DNA of 64,000 nucleotides from Flavobacterium faecale (GTDB lineage Bacteria > Bacteroidota > Bacteroidia > Flavobacteriales > Flavobacteriaceae). The translations under genes and the position numbers were made by a program. Where the stretch lies: contig NZ_CP020918.1 of assembly GCF_003076455.1 (NCBI RefSeq), forward strand, positions 744,001 through 808,000, given 5' to 3'. The notes beneath the pieces were generated by a model. It had not been told where the DNA came from, made no database searches, and worked only from the letters and a program-made list of their open reading frames with translations. Each line of letters begins with the position of its first letter. Position 1 is the first letter of the stretch. Shown in pieces: positions 27,189-37,150 of the stretch.

Positions 27189-29852
27189 ATGAAGAAACAT
27201 ATCCTACTTGTATTACTTTTTGCAAACCAACTACTTTTGTTCGCTCAAACTCCATCCCCATGGACAAAAATAAACGCTAGTACTTCAGCCAAATCCAACG
27301 AAATAAACTCTAACGATAAGGTGGTTTTATATCAATTGAACCTTACTGACTTCAAGCAGACTTTGGGAGGTTTGACAAGCAAATCTACAAAGAGTACCAT
27401 GGTAGTTGAGATTCCAAACATAGCAGGTGAAATTGAAAAATATGCAGTTTGGGAAGAGTCTAATTTTGAACCTGCTTTACAAGAAAAGTATCCTGATATA
27501 AAAGCTTATACAGGAAAAGGAATTAGTGATAAAAACGCAAGCATAAACATCAGTCTGTCTCCAAAAGGAATACAAACTATTGTACTTCGATCCAACAAAG
27601 AATCAGAATTCATAGAACGCTATGCTGAAGACCCTTCAAAATATACGGTGTTTCACAGCTCAACAAGAGAAGAAGGAACCTTACCTTTAAACTGTCAAAC
27701 AGAAGACAAGGTAATCAACAACAATCTACTTTCATTATCTTCAAAAACAACCTCTAGCGCAAAGGTGTTCAAGACTATGAGACTTGCGCTATCTTGCACA
27801 GGTGAGTACGCCACCTATCATGGCGGCACTGTTGCAGGTGCGTTGGCCGCAATGAACGCTACACTGACTCGAGTAAATGCTGTATTTAATAGAGACTTAG
27901 CCGTAAAATTGCTGATTATAGCAAATAACGAACAAATAATTTATACCAATTCGGCCACAGACCCGTATTCCAGCGCAAATAATCTTGACAATTGGGGATT
28001 AGAATTGCAAAAAACATTAACGACCGTAATTGGAAATAGTGCTTATGATTTAGGTCACGTTTTTGGCGCTAGTGGTGGTGGCGGAAATGCAGGATGTATT
28101 GGATGCGTTTGCGACAATCCGATAAACTCAAGCTCTTTCGGAAAAGGGAGTGCGTACACCTCACCAGGTAACGGAAAACCTGAAGGGGATACCTTTGATA
28201 TTGACTTTGTTGCACACGAATTTGGTCACCAATTGGGAGCTAATCACACTTTCTCTTATGAGACGGAAGGCACAGGAGTCAACATTGAACCTGGAAGCGG
28301 CTCCACCATTATGGGCTACGCAGGGGTAACTGGCAGCTATGACATACAAGACAACTCAGATGACTATTATTCTTTTGCAAGCATTTCTCAAATACAAAGT
28401 AACTTAACCACGAAAACATGTCCGGTGAGCACGCCAATTGCAAACGACCCACCAACAATCAACGCTGGAAGTGATTATACTATTCCCATTGGAACCCCAT
28501 TTGTATTAAAAGGTACCGGAACAGATGCTGAAGGCGATACTATTACTTACACTTGGGAAGAAAACGACTCTGCAAATAGTGATGCAACGCAAGACAATAG
28601 CATTGCTGTATCTACAAAAACTAGCGGTCCTTTATTTAGGTCCATTTATCCAACGACTAGTCCAATACGCTATATGCCCAACCTGAGCAATGTATTAGCA
28701 AATAAATTAACTAGTAGCTGGGAATCTGTTCCAAACGTTGGACGTACATTGCATTTTGTACTTACTGGTCGTGACAATGCAGCACAAGGTACCGCGCAAA
28801 CTAATAGTGACGAAACTACAATTACAGTAAACGGAAGTACCGGCCCTTTTACCGTTACCTCACAAAACACTGATAATGTAAGTTGGTTGCAAGGAACAAA
28901 CGAAACGATTACATGGGACGTTAAGAACACTAACAACCTCACAGGTGCATCAAACGTAAACATTAAGTTATCGACTGATGGAGGTTTAATATTTGGCACT
29001 ACATTGGCTGAGAACATAATCAATAGTGGCTCTGCAACCATTTTAGTACCCAACATAACACAAAAAAACTGCAAAATAAAGGTAGAACCTACCAATAATA
29101 TTTTTTATGCTTTAAATAGCAAATCTTTTGCAATAGGATACTCCGTTGATTATGCTTGTAACAGTTACACATTTGAAGCTCCCTTCGCAATACCTGAAAA
29201 AACAGCCTATACCACCAAAACCATAACGGTACCTGCAACAACCACAACTATATCAGATGTAAACGTAAAAGCTAACTTTACACATGCCTATCTATCCGAT
29301 TTGCAAATGGATATCGTGAGCCCAACGGGGACAACGGTAAAGCTATTCGAAAGAGGCTGTAGCGATTCTAGAGGAACCTTATCGTTAACTTTTGATGATT
29401 CGGGTAAAGAGATGGTCTGCGGACAAGCAACAGCACAAATTGTGACTCCGTATGAAAACCTATCCGCATTTGACAATGAAACTCCTGCAGGTACGTGGAC
29501 TTTCAGAATCAGAGACGCTTTCCCAGATGATACAGGTACTCTCAATAGCGCCTCAATAGAACTTTGCACCAAAAGCTACACCCTGAGACAACCAAACTTT
29601 GGCTTGATCAATGTAGTAGTGTACAAAAACCCAAACAACGGAATATTTACTTTATACCTCGAAAGCGATAATGTTAACCCAATTGCTTTAAGCATAACAG
29701 ATGTTGCAGGACGAACGATTTTGACAAAAGAATATAGCAAAACACTGGTTTTAAACGAAGAAGTCCAGATACCAAACGCACAATCAGGGCTATACTTTCT
29801 TTCGATCAAAAGCGGAAACAAAGAAGAGATTCATAAGGTCTTAGTAAAATAA
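27189..29852 (+). CDS. Secreted reprolysin-like zinc metalloprotease with P domain and T9SS type A signal
   Basis: 887 residues. Signal peptide to about residue 20 (LLLFAQ), propeptide-like region (about 25-190), a reprolysin/M12B-like catalytic domain (about 190-415) with the metzincin motif HEFGHQLGANH (zinc ligands His343, His347, His353; catalytic Glu344) and the Met-turn STIMGYAG, an Ig-like region (about 420-655; GPFTVTSQNTDNVSW), a proprotein-convertase P domain (about 660-797; LSDLQMDIVSPTGT, GTWTFRIRDAFPDDTGTL) and a T9SS type A sorting signal (about 805-887; VVVYKNPNNGIF, DVAGRTILTK, GLYFLSIKSG). It is an exported protease with its own promoter and terminator. Substrate unknown; nutrient digestion or processing of surface proteins are possible. 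Confidence 0.93.
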   Translation: MKKHILLVLLFANQLLLFAQTPSPWTKINASTSAKSNEINSNDKVVLYQLNLTDFKQTLGGLTSKSTKSTMVVEIPNIAGEIEKYAVWEESNFEPALQEKYPDIKAYTGKGISDKNASINISLSPKGIQTIVLRSNKESEFIERYAEDPSKYTVFHSSTREEGTLPLNCQTEDKVINNNLLSLSSKTTSSAKVFKTMRLALSCTGEYATYHGGTVAGALAAMNATLTRVNAVFNRDLAVKLLIIANNEQIIYTNSATDPYSSANNLDNWGLELQKTLTTVIGNSAYDLGHVFGASGGGGNAGCIGCVCDNPINSSSFGKGSAYTSPGNGKPEGDTFDIDFVAHEFGHQLGANHTFSYETEGTGVNIEPGSGSTIMGYAGVTGSYDIQDNSDDYYSFASISQIQSNLTTKTCPVSTPIANDPPTINAGSDYTIPIGTPFVLKGTGTDAEGDTITYTWEENDSANSDATQDNSIAVSTKTSGPLFRSIYPTTSPIRYMPNLSNVLANKLTSSWESVPNVGRTLHFVLTGRDNAAQGTAQTNSDETTITVNGSTGPFTVTSQNTDNVSWLQGTNETITWDVKNTNNLTGASNVNIKLSTDGGLIFGTTLAENIINSGSATILVPNITQKNCKIKVEPTNNIFYALNSKSFAIGYSVDYACNSYTFEAPFAIPEKTAYTTKTITVPATTTTISDVNVKANFTHAYLSDLQMDIVSPTGTTVKLFERGCSDSRGTLSLTFDDSGKEMVCGQATAQIVTPYENLSAFDNETPAGTWTFRIRDAFPDDTGTLNSASIELCTKSYTLRQPNFGLINVVVYKNPNNGIFTLYLESDNVNPIALSITDVAGRTILTKEYSKTLVLNEEVQIPNAQSGLYFLSIKSGNKEEIHKVLVK

Positions 29853-29894
29853 TCTAATTTTTATTTTCGAAATAAAAAAGTAACAGAAACTATC

Positions 29895-29926
29895 ATCCTG
29901 CCTTAATCGAAAGATAAAGGCAGGAT
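29895..29926 (+). terminator. Rho-independent terminator of the metalloprotease gene
   Basis: 14-bp stem with one mismatch (29895-29908 with 29913-29926) and a GAAA tetraloop, followed by TTTTTTTT. It lies about 42 bases after the stop codon. Confidence 0.9.
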
Positions 29927-30222
29927 TTTTTTTCGAATAAAATGATCTATCCTGTAAAGACAAATTCAAAATATACTTAAAACACAAAGTGGAATTATCA
30001 GTTATCATATAAACAACAACTAAAAAACACATTATACCAAGTTAATTTCAAAATTAAAAAGAACCTAAAACCCCATTCAAAATCAGGCCAGCAGCCATAC
30101 AATTTTAGGACGAAATAATTAATTGCTTCGCTAAGAAGATGTAGCAGGCGAACTCTTGATTTCATTCGCAATGGCAACAGCCATTCATTTACGCTCTTAA
30201 TACCTTTTTAAAACACCAAAAA

Positions 30223-30254
30223 AAAAAGAGCTATCATTGCTGATAGCTCTTTTT
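30223..30254 (-). terminator. Terminator of the atpD-atpC transcript
   Basis: Perfect 14-bp inverted repeat (30223-30236 and 30241-30254) around a TTGC loop, with a further run of A on the plus strand giving a long U tract to the minus-strand transcript. It is 20 bases after the atpC stop. Confidence 0.92.
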
Positions 30255-30273
30255 GTATGTATTCTAAATTGTT

Positions 30274-30555
30274 TTAATCTGCCAAAACAATTATTTTATT
30301 GTCCGTCATTTCAATAGTCCCAGAAGATATTGCCAACGTGTATGTTTGGTTACTAACTTTAGTAAACAAATTTGCTGACTCCTTGCTAAATTCAAAACTA
30401 TTAGCCGTAATACTTACGGTTCCTTGTTGAAGAATAGAAACTATTGGTGCGTGATTATTTAAGATTTGAAAACTTCCATCAACACCTGGTAAGGTAACTG
30501 AAGTCACTTCTCCTTTAAACAAAGACGCTTCTGGTGATACTATTTCTAAAATCAT
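30274..30555 (-). CDS. atpC: F1Fo ATP synthase epsilon subunit (short form)
   Basis: 93 residues beginning MILEIVSPEASLFKGEVTSVTLPGVDG with HAPIVSILQQG, the conserved beta-sandwich of the epsilon subunit. Epsilon sits on gamma in the central stalk of F1. E. coli epsilon has about 139 residues; this one ends right after the N-terminal sandwich and lacks the C-terminal helical hairpin that inhibits ATP hydrolysis in other bacteria. Short epsilons are usual in this phylum, so this is not a truncation artefact: the stop is followed by a clean terminator. It is encoded 80 bases downstream of atpD and surely cotranscribed with it. Confidence 0.95.
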   Translation of the reverse strand: MILEIVSPEASLFKGEVTSVTLPGVDGSFQILNNHAPIVSILQQGTVSITANSFEFSKESANLFTKVSNQTYTLAISSGTIEMTDNKIIVLAD

Positions 30556-30564
30556 TTTCTTTAA

Positions 30565-30623
30565 TTATGAGTTATAAGTTATGAGTTATAAGTACCGCTT
30601 GTACGGCAACCTATAACTCATAA
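30565..30623. repeat. Tandem 14-mers with an inverted copy in the atpD-atpC spacer
   Basis: TTATGAGTTATAAG occurs twice in direct tandem (30565-30578, 30579-30592), and an inverted near-copy, CTATAACTCATAA, lies at 30611-30623. In the atpDC transcript the arms can pair into a stem of about 12 bp, enclosing a GTAC/GTAC inner pairing. It fills most of the 80-base spacer. Confidence 0.75.
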
Positions 30624-30635
30624 ATCATATTTATA

Positions 30636-32150
<1,515 letters not shown>

Positions 32151-32230
32151 TTATGTATTTATTAAATAGCTATTTAGGTTTATGAATACATGTACTCAAA
32201 ATCAATCAAGTACCTGCTTTTTTCAAAGTG

Positions 32231-32261
32231 CAAAGATAATTTTTTAAAACAAAAAATCAAC
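32231..32261 (-). promoter_or_regulatory. Promoter of atpD-atpC
   Basis: Minus strand: GTTG (32261-32258), 19 bases, TATCTTTG (32238-32231). The -7 box is exact, spacing is ideal and the -33 has one mismatch. Confidence 0.7.
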
Positions 32262-32329
32262 ACATTTTTAAATAAAAAATATTCCTTTTTAAAAATTACC
32301 ATCACACTGAGTATCAATATATAAAAAAA

Positions 32330-32354
32330 CCACCATGGCAAATACGCATGGTGG
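32330..32354 (-). terminator. Terminator of the TonB receptor/SGNH lipoprotein transcript
   Basis: 8-bp GC-rich stem CCACCATG/CATGGTGG (32330-32337, 32347-32354) with a 9-base loop and seven A on the plus strand (32323-32329), a U tract for the minus-strand RNA. It lies 25 bases after the stop of the SGNH gene. Confidence 0.85.
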
Positions 32355-32378
32355 CTTGTTTTACTCTATTTTATTTTG

Positions 32379-33926
32379 TTATAATGATTTTGGATATAAA
32401 ATTCTATAATCTCCCAAATTCACTCCTTTAATATTTGAACCAAACTTACTATTAATCACTTCCAAAAACTTGTTTGCAATCAAGGCATACCCTCTAGGAG
32501 AAGGATGAACTCCATCTAAAGAAAATGAATTTCCTGTTACATAAGTCGACTTCATTGTAAACCCATCTGCAACAATACCAGTCGTATTTAATAGATCCAT
32601 GATCGATTTTGTGTCTACAAGAGCCAAGCCATTTGCAGCGGCAGCAGCAGCAATTGTTACATTATAGGCATCTGTAGCTACTTTTACTTCAAGCACCTCA
32701 GTAGCTGTTAATACATGTTTGTCTTGCATAGGATAAGTAATACCAAACTTGTTCAATGGTGAGCTAGGTACCACACCAATACCTGAGTCCAAAGCTGTAG
32801 GTGCCGCACCAATTGCAGATTGCGAAGGCAAGGTAACAAAGTCTGCAGCAGTAGCTTGTCGTGCTTGACCAAAGATAGCACCATAAGCTGCAGCAGTTGC
32901 CGCTCCTAGAGATGGAGTAAATGCAGCTGTAAGCTGAGCAGACAAATTAGTCAATGACTCATCTTTTATCAATAATGGATTTGCAGCCGTGAGTGACAAT
33001 AATTTTATTCTAGTCGGCGCACCAAACGCAGTCAAAGCAGATACCAATGGACCATACAGCTGAGTATTCAATGCTGTAATTGTCGCTAAACCTACCGCAT
33101 CTGATCCTCCACCAAGTACTGACACCGTCAATGGATTGTAAGGCACAGTTGTAAAATAAGGCAATGTATTAACGTAAGGCAAATTTGCGATCACACCTTT
33201 TCTGCCACCAGCAACCAATTTGGTCACCATACTTTTATAAACAAAATCAAAAGTAGCAGGAGGTGTAATATCATCTCCATTCACCGCATCTTGAGAAGTT
33301 GGAACCCCACCATTTGTTGCATAACCCAAAACGTCGTTACCACCAATCCACAAACTAAAGAAGGTTGGATTTCTTGCCAAAGCATCTGAAACAACAGTTG
33401 CTCCCGCAGAAGATGCCATTCTAGTAAAATACGGATTACCCAAAGCACTACCATAACCCACAAAATCAAGATGAATTGCTTTGGCACCTGGAATTCCGTA
33501 ATTATTAAACGATCCCGTTATTTTTGCTGAAATATCTGTCGTAGAAGTTCCGTCAACGGCAGTTGGTTTATTTCCTGGAGCCAAGTACAAACGTTTACCA
33601 AAACGAGTACTCTGCACACCACCTACTATAAAACCACCAATATTATCTTTCATTAAAGGATTTACAAATACTCCTCCACCCGCTAATGCAAATTGTTGCG
33701 ATAAAATACTAGGATACCCAGATTTTTGACCTTCAATAAACAAAGCACTATCACTGAAACCTGCAGCAAAAGAATCCCCTAAAGCTACATAGGTAGAAAA
33801 ATTTGCAGTTCCCGCCGTTACAGGACTACCATCAGTTGAATTGGCATCTGCAACAACAGCATCATCATTATTACATGCTACAAAAGCTAAAGAAGCCAAT
33901 GCTAGCCATTTGAAATTTTTTATCAT
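32379..33926 (-). CDS. SGNH/GDSL-family hydrolase lipoprotein
   Basis: 515 residues with a lipoprotein signal peptide whose lipobox ends at Cys18 (LAFVAC), followed by an Asp/Asn-rich start of the mature protein, as in lipoproteins exported to the surface. Esterase blocks are present: block I ALGDSFAAG with catalytic Ser52, block III GGND in WIGGNDVLG, and block V DGVHPSPRGY with Asp471 and His474. It should be an outer-membrane esterase or lipase-like hydrolase. It lies 67 bases downstream of a TonB-dependent receptor on the same strand, in the position a SusD lipoprotein would occupy, which suggests it releases or binds a ligand for that receptor. The substrate cannot be read from sequence. 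The family call is firm. Confidence 0.9.
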   Translation of the reverse strand: MIKNFKWLALASLAFVACNNDDAVVADANSTDGSPVTAGTANFSTYVALGDSFAAGFSDSALFIEGQKSGYPSILSQQFALAGGGVFVNPLMKDNIGGFIVGGVQSTRFGKRLYLAPGNKPTAVDGTSTTDISAKITGSFNNYGIPGAKAIHLDFVGYGSALGNPYFTRMASSAGATVVSDALARNPTFFSLWIGGNDVLGYATNGGVPTSQDAVNGDDITPPATFDFVYKSMVTKLVAGGRKGVIANLPYVNTLPYFTTVPYNPLTVSVLGGGSDAVGLATITALNTQLYGPLVSALTAFGAPTRIKLLSLTAANPLLIKDESLTNLSAQLTAAFTPSLGAATAAAYGAIFGQARQATAADFVTLPSQSAIGAAPTALDSGIGVVPSSPLNKFGITYPMQDKHVLTATEVLEVKVATDAYNVTIAAAAAANGLALVDTKSIMDLLNTTGIVADGFTMKSTYVTGNSFSLDGVHPSPRGYALIANKFLEVINSKFGSNIKGVNLGDYRILYPKSL

Positions 33927-33993
33927 AATTTATATATGTATAAGTTCCCACATCATTACGATTGCATTTTGAGGGATAGATTTTTTATTAGTA

Positions 33994-36855
33994 CTATCTA
34001 GGATTAAGTGTGAATGACAAGAAATATTGTTGACCAATTTGACCAGCACCTAATACTTGTGTATATTCTTTACCTGCAATATTCGAAGCCCCAAGTTTAA
34101 TAGTTGAATGAATCTTAGGAATCGTGTAGTTTACTTGAGCATCAACAACAGTAGCCGATTTAATCGTACCATCAACCATAGTCGATTGCCATAAATACTC
34201 ACTGTTCCATCTTCCACTAATATTGAAACCTACATTTCTGATAATTTTCTCGTTACCTAATGAAACTTTCACTCTATGTTTAGGCGTATTAAATCCAGCT
34301 TCGAAGCTTGGATCTTTTGCTTGATCGAAACCAAACTCAGCATAGTTATAATTAACACCCAATTCAAAATCAGCTATAACTTTCTTAGACAATCCTACTC
34401 CAAAACCAAAAGATTTGATCTCTACATTTGTATTTGTGTATAATTGAAAAACTCTAAAGTTACCATTTTGCAATGCATGTAAAGTTTGATAGATTGTATT
34501 CGAAGGGTCAGCTGCATTAGGAGCTAAGTTCACACTATTATTAACTGTACCATAGTACGGAGCAATAACGTTTAAACTCCCTAAGAAATCATTATAAATA
34601 TTATAATATGAATTCAAATCAACAGAAACACCTTCAAAGTAAGAACGGTACCCAACTTCGAATGCTTTTACTGTTTCTGGTTTTACAAAATTAACATTTG
34701 TTTTGCGTAACAAAGCGGCGCCAGCAACAGGATTCGAACCAGCAATTGCACTAAATGCTGAAACAGAAGCTGCTGTATAAGAATTAAGGTATGCATTTTC
34801 ACCTGTAAGTTGAACTGTAGTTCCTCCAGCAAATGTTTGACCTAGAGTGGTAGCAACAGTCTGTGTTTCTCTATATCTAAGTAAGTTATCTGGAGCAGAT
34901 CCGATCAACACAGCACTACCAACATTAAACCCGATGTACTGATCTTGTGTTGTTGGATTTCTAAACCCTGTTTGAAACGAGGCTCTAAAATTGTGTTTTT
35001 TAGTTTCACCCGCAGAATACAATAATGATAATCTAGGAGAAAAGTTACCATCAAAGTTCTTAGATTTATCATAACGAAGAGAACCTGTAAACTTCAAACG
35101 ATCATCCATCATCTTTTTCTGTACTTGCGTATACATACCGTACTCATTATAACTTATTGGTCCGTCAGCATCTGTATAGATACGCCCAAAGGAGTTTAAC
35201 TCGTACAATCTATAAGAACCACCTACTTGCACTTCGGCAAATTTAATTGCATCTTTAAAATTGTAATTAACATCAGAATGATAAATTCTAGAGTTATCAA
35301 CTAATTTAGATCCTTTAGTAACATCTGCTTCATCAATTACACTAGCAAAAGCATTATTAAACGCTGCCGTACCCGGTAAAAAACGACCTGTATCTGCAAC
35401 CGACCTAGCGAAAGCATGTGCTTCTGCAGGAGTAGTCCCAACACCTGGAATCTGAGCAGTAGTTGCTTGGATATAAGCACCTGTATATTCTCCAAACCAA
35501 GTTTTATCATCTTTCCATTTACGGTTTATATTTAAACCTGTAAACAACATATCATACGAGTTACCTCCGTTTTCAGAAGTAGTATAACCACGGACAAAAA
35601 AGTTCTTTCCTTTGATCTCCAAACGATGTTGCTGCATTGCAAAATTATTCAAATAGTAACGGTTTGCTCCTTGATAGACAGCATTACCAAATCCAAATTT
35701 ACTTTGCCAAATAACTTCTAAACGCTCATCACCCAATGGTCTGAAATGAAGAGAAAAGTCAACCTTAGTATTACCAGCTTTATTATCAGTCAAATCAGTT
35801 TCATTGTAACCCGTTCTACTTACATTAGTGTTTGGCAAAAGATTAACCGCACTAGCAGGAATCTTACCTAACAAAACTAAAGCTTCACCTACACCTTTCA
35901 TATTTGTAGTAGCCTCGTCTCCGTATACGTTAATACCATCATAATTAGGATTACTTCTATCGCGACCAACAACCGTTTTGTCATCATAATTTGTAGCATA
36001 CCAATCTGTCCCTTGCATATAGGTAAAGTTAAATTTGGCAGCAAAATGCTTGTCAAAAACATGTGCCATACGAATACCAAAATCGTAGAAATTGTTATTT
36101 CCTGCAGCCTTTTGACTTGTTTGACCATATTTAAAATAAGTAGTAATACCAGGACTCGTAAACGGACTTTTACTATTCATAAACAAGATACCGTTGAAGG
36201 CATTTGCTCCGTATAATGCAGAAGACGCACCAGGTAAAAGTTCAACACTTTGTACATCAATTTCAGAAATACCAATCATATTTCCCAGTACAAAGTTTAA
36301 CAAAGGAGACGCATTATCCATACCATCTACCAATTGCATAAAACGAGTATTTGCCACAGAAGCAAATCCACGAGTGTTGATGGATTTGAAAGACAAACTA
36401 CTAGTATTCATCTGAACCTCTTTCATATTTTCAATACCATCGTAAAAAGTTGCAGATGCGGTCTTTTTGATATCACTAATTCCCATTCTTTCAACGGTTA
36501 CAGGAGATTCAAATATTTTCTCTGGAGTTCTTGATGCCGAAATAACGACTTCGTCAAGTTTATTATGCTCATCACTAAGCACAACTGTAATGTTCTGATT
36601 GTTTGAACTAACAGTCATTCTTTTATTTTCGAAACCAACACTTGAAAACTCTACTGTCCAAGGAAGTTTTTTATTCGATTTCAATACAAATTTTCCTTCA
36701 CTATCTGTAACGGTACCTGAATTATCACCAATGACTTTTACGTTGACACCAAAAAGGGTCTCGTTATCACGCCCGGTAACTATCCCAGAAACCGAATTCT
36801 GAGCAAAACAAACTGTAGTAAAAAACAATACAGTTAATAGCAATTTTATTTTCAT
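33994..36855 (-). CDS. TonB-dependent outer-membrane receptor
   Basis: 953 residues. Signal peptide (cleavage after CFAQ, about residue 19), a carboxypeptidase-regulatory-like domain (about 20-95; VSGIVTGRDNETLFGVNVKV), a TonB box/plug region beginning DEVVISASRTPEKIFESPVTV and containing NTRGFASVANTRF and LLPGASSALYGANAFNG (about 100-230), and a C-terminal 22-strand-type beta barrel ending in the aromatic-rich FLSFTLNPR. It imports a ligand over the outer membrane using TonB/ExbBD energy. It lacks the long SusC signature, and the following gene encodes an SGNH hydrolase lipoprotein, not SusD. The two share an operon with a terminator at 32330-32354. The ligand is unknown. Confidence 0.94.
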   Translation of the reverse strand: MKIKLLLTVLFFTTVCFAQNSVSGIVTGRDNETLFGVNVKVIGDNSGTVTDSEGKFVLKSNKKLPWTVEFSSVGFENKRMTVSSNNQNITVVLSDEHNKLDEVVISASRTPEKIFESPVTVERMGISDIKKTASATFYDGIENMKEVQMNTSSLSFKSINTRGFASVANTRFMQLVDGMDNASPLLNFVLGNMIGISEIDVQSVELLPGASSALYGANAFNGILFMNSKSPFTSPGITTYFKYGQTSQKAAGNNNFYDFGIRMAHVFDKHFAAKFNFTYMQGTDWYATNYDDKTVVGRDRSNPNYDGINVYGDEATTNMKGVGEALVLLGKIPASAVNLLPNTNVSRTGYNETDLTDNKAGNTKVDFSLHFRPLGDERLEVIWQSKFGFGNAVYQGANRYYLNNFAMQQHRLEIKGKNFFVRGYTTSENGGNSYDMLFTGLNINRKWKDDKTWFGEYTGAYIQATTAQIPGVGTTPAEAHAFARSVADTGRFLPGTAAFNNAFASVIDEADVTKGSKLVDNSRIYHSDVNYNFKDAIKFAEVQVGGSYRLYELNSFGRIYTDADGPISYNEYGMYTQVQKKMMDDRLKFTGSLRYDKSKNFDGNFSPRLSLLYSAGETKKHNFRASFQTGFRNPTTQDQYIGFNVGSAVLIGSAPDNLLRYRETQTVATTLGQTFAGGTTVQLTGENAYLNSYTAASVSAFSAIAGSNPVAGAALLRKTNVNFVKPETVKAFEVGYRSYFEGVSVDLNSYYNIYNDFLGSLNVIAPYYGTVNNSVNLAPNAADPSNTIYQTLHALQNGNFRVFQLYTNTNVEIKSFGFGVGLSKKVIADFELGVNYNYAEFGFDQAKDPSFEAGFNTPKHRVKVSLGNEKIIRNVGFNISGRWNSEYLWQSTMVDGTIKSATVVDAQVNYTIPKIHSTIKLGASNIAGKEYTQVLGAGQIGQQYFLSFTLNPR

Positions 36856-37087
36856 AGGTTTTGGTTTTTTAATTAACTAACTCTAAGTTACTACAAAAAT
36901 CAGCGTTAACAAAAATAAATGTTAAAAAATAAAAATTCCGCAACCGAAAACCATAATTACAAAGGAATATCCAAACCTTTTCATTGAATAAATTCAGTAT
37001 TTTTCGTTAAAATAAGCAAAACACTATGCGTGCATATAAAATTTTGGCAAAAAAATTTCACATATCATAAAAATAGCTATAAAAAAA

Positions 37088-37117
37088 AAGAGACTCCTTA
37101 TTATAAAGGAATCTCTT
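37088..37117 (-). terminator. Terminator of the glmS operon
   Basis: 12-bp stem (37088-37099 with 37106-37117; one G:U pair in the minus-strand RNA) with a 6-base loop, flanked by a run of nine A on the plus strand. It lies 34 bases after the glmS stop. Confidence 0.88.
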
Positions 37118-37150
37118 AAGAATATTTGGATTTATCGGATATCTAATTAC

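Larger units (their letters stand above)
29853..30273. other. 421-bp intergenic region between convergent genes
   Basis: It holds the metalloprotease terminator near its left end and the atpDC terminator near its right end. Between them (about 29940-30215) I see no credible ORF, RNA or repeat; frames are interrupted throughout and the sequence is mostly AT-rich. Confidence 0.7.

Noticed and set aside
30000-30215. Possible short coding remnants or RNA between the metalloprotease and atpC genes
   Set aside because: All frames are interrupted, no conserved motif was recognised and no stable structure apart from the two flanking terminators was seen.
34722-34745. A tRNA-like T-arm (GGTTCGAATCC on the minus strand)
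   Set aside because: It lies inside the TonB-dependent receptor and encodes SNPVAG in frame. No acceptor, D or anticodon arms surround it.
33994-36855. A SusC-SusD polysaccharide-utilisation pair
   Set aside because: The companion lipoprotein is an SGNH hydrolase with GDSL blocks, not SusD, and no glycoside hydrolases or polysaccharide-utilisation regulators are nearby.
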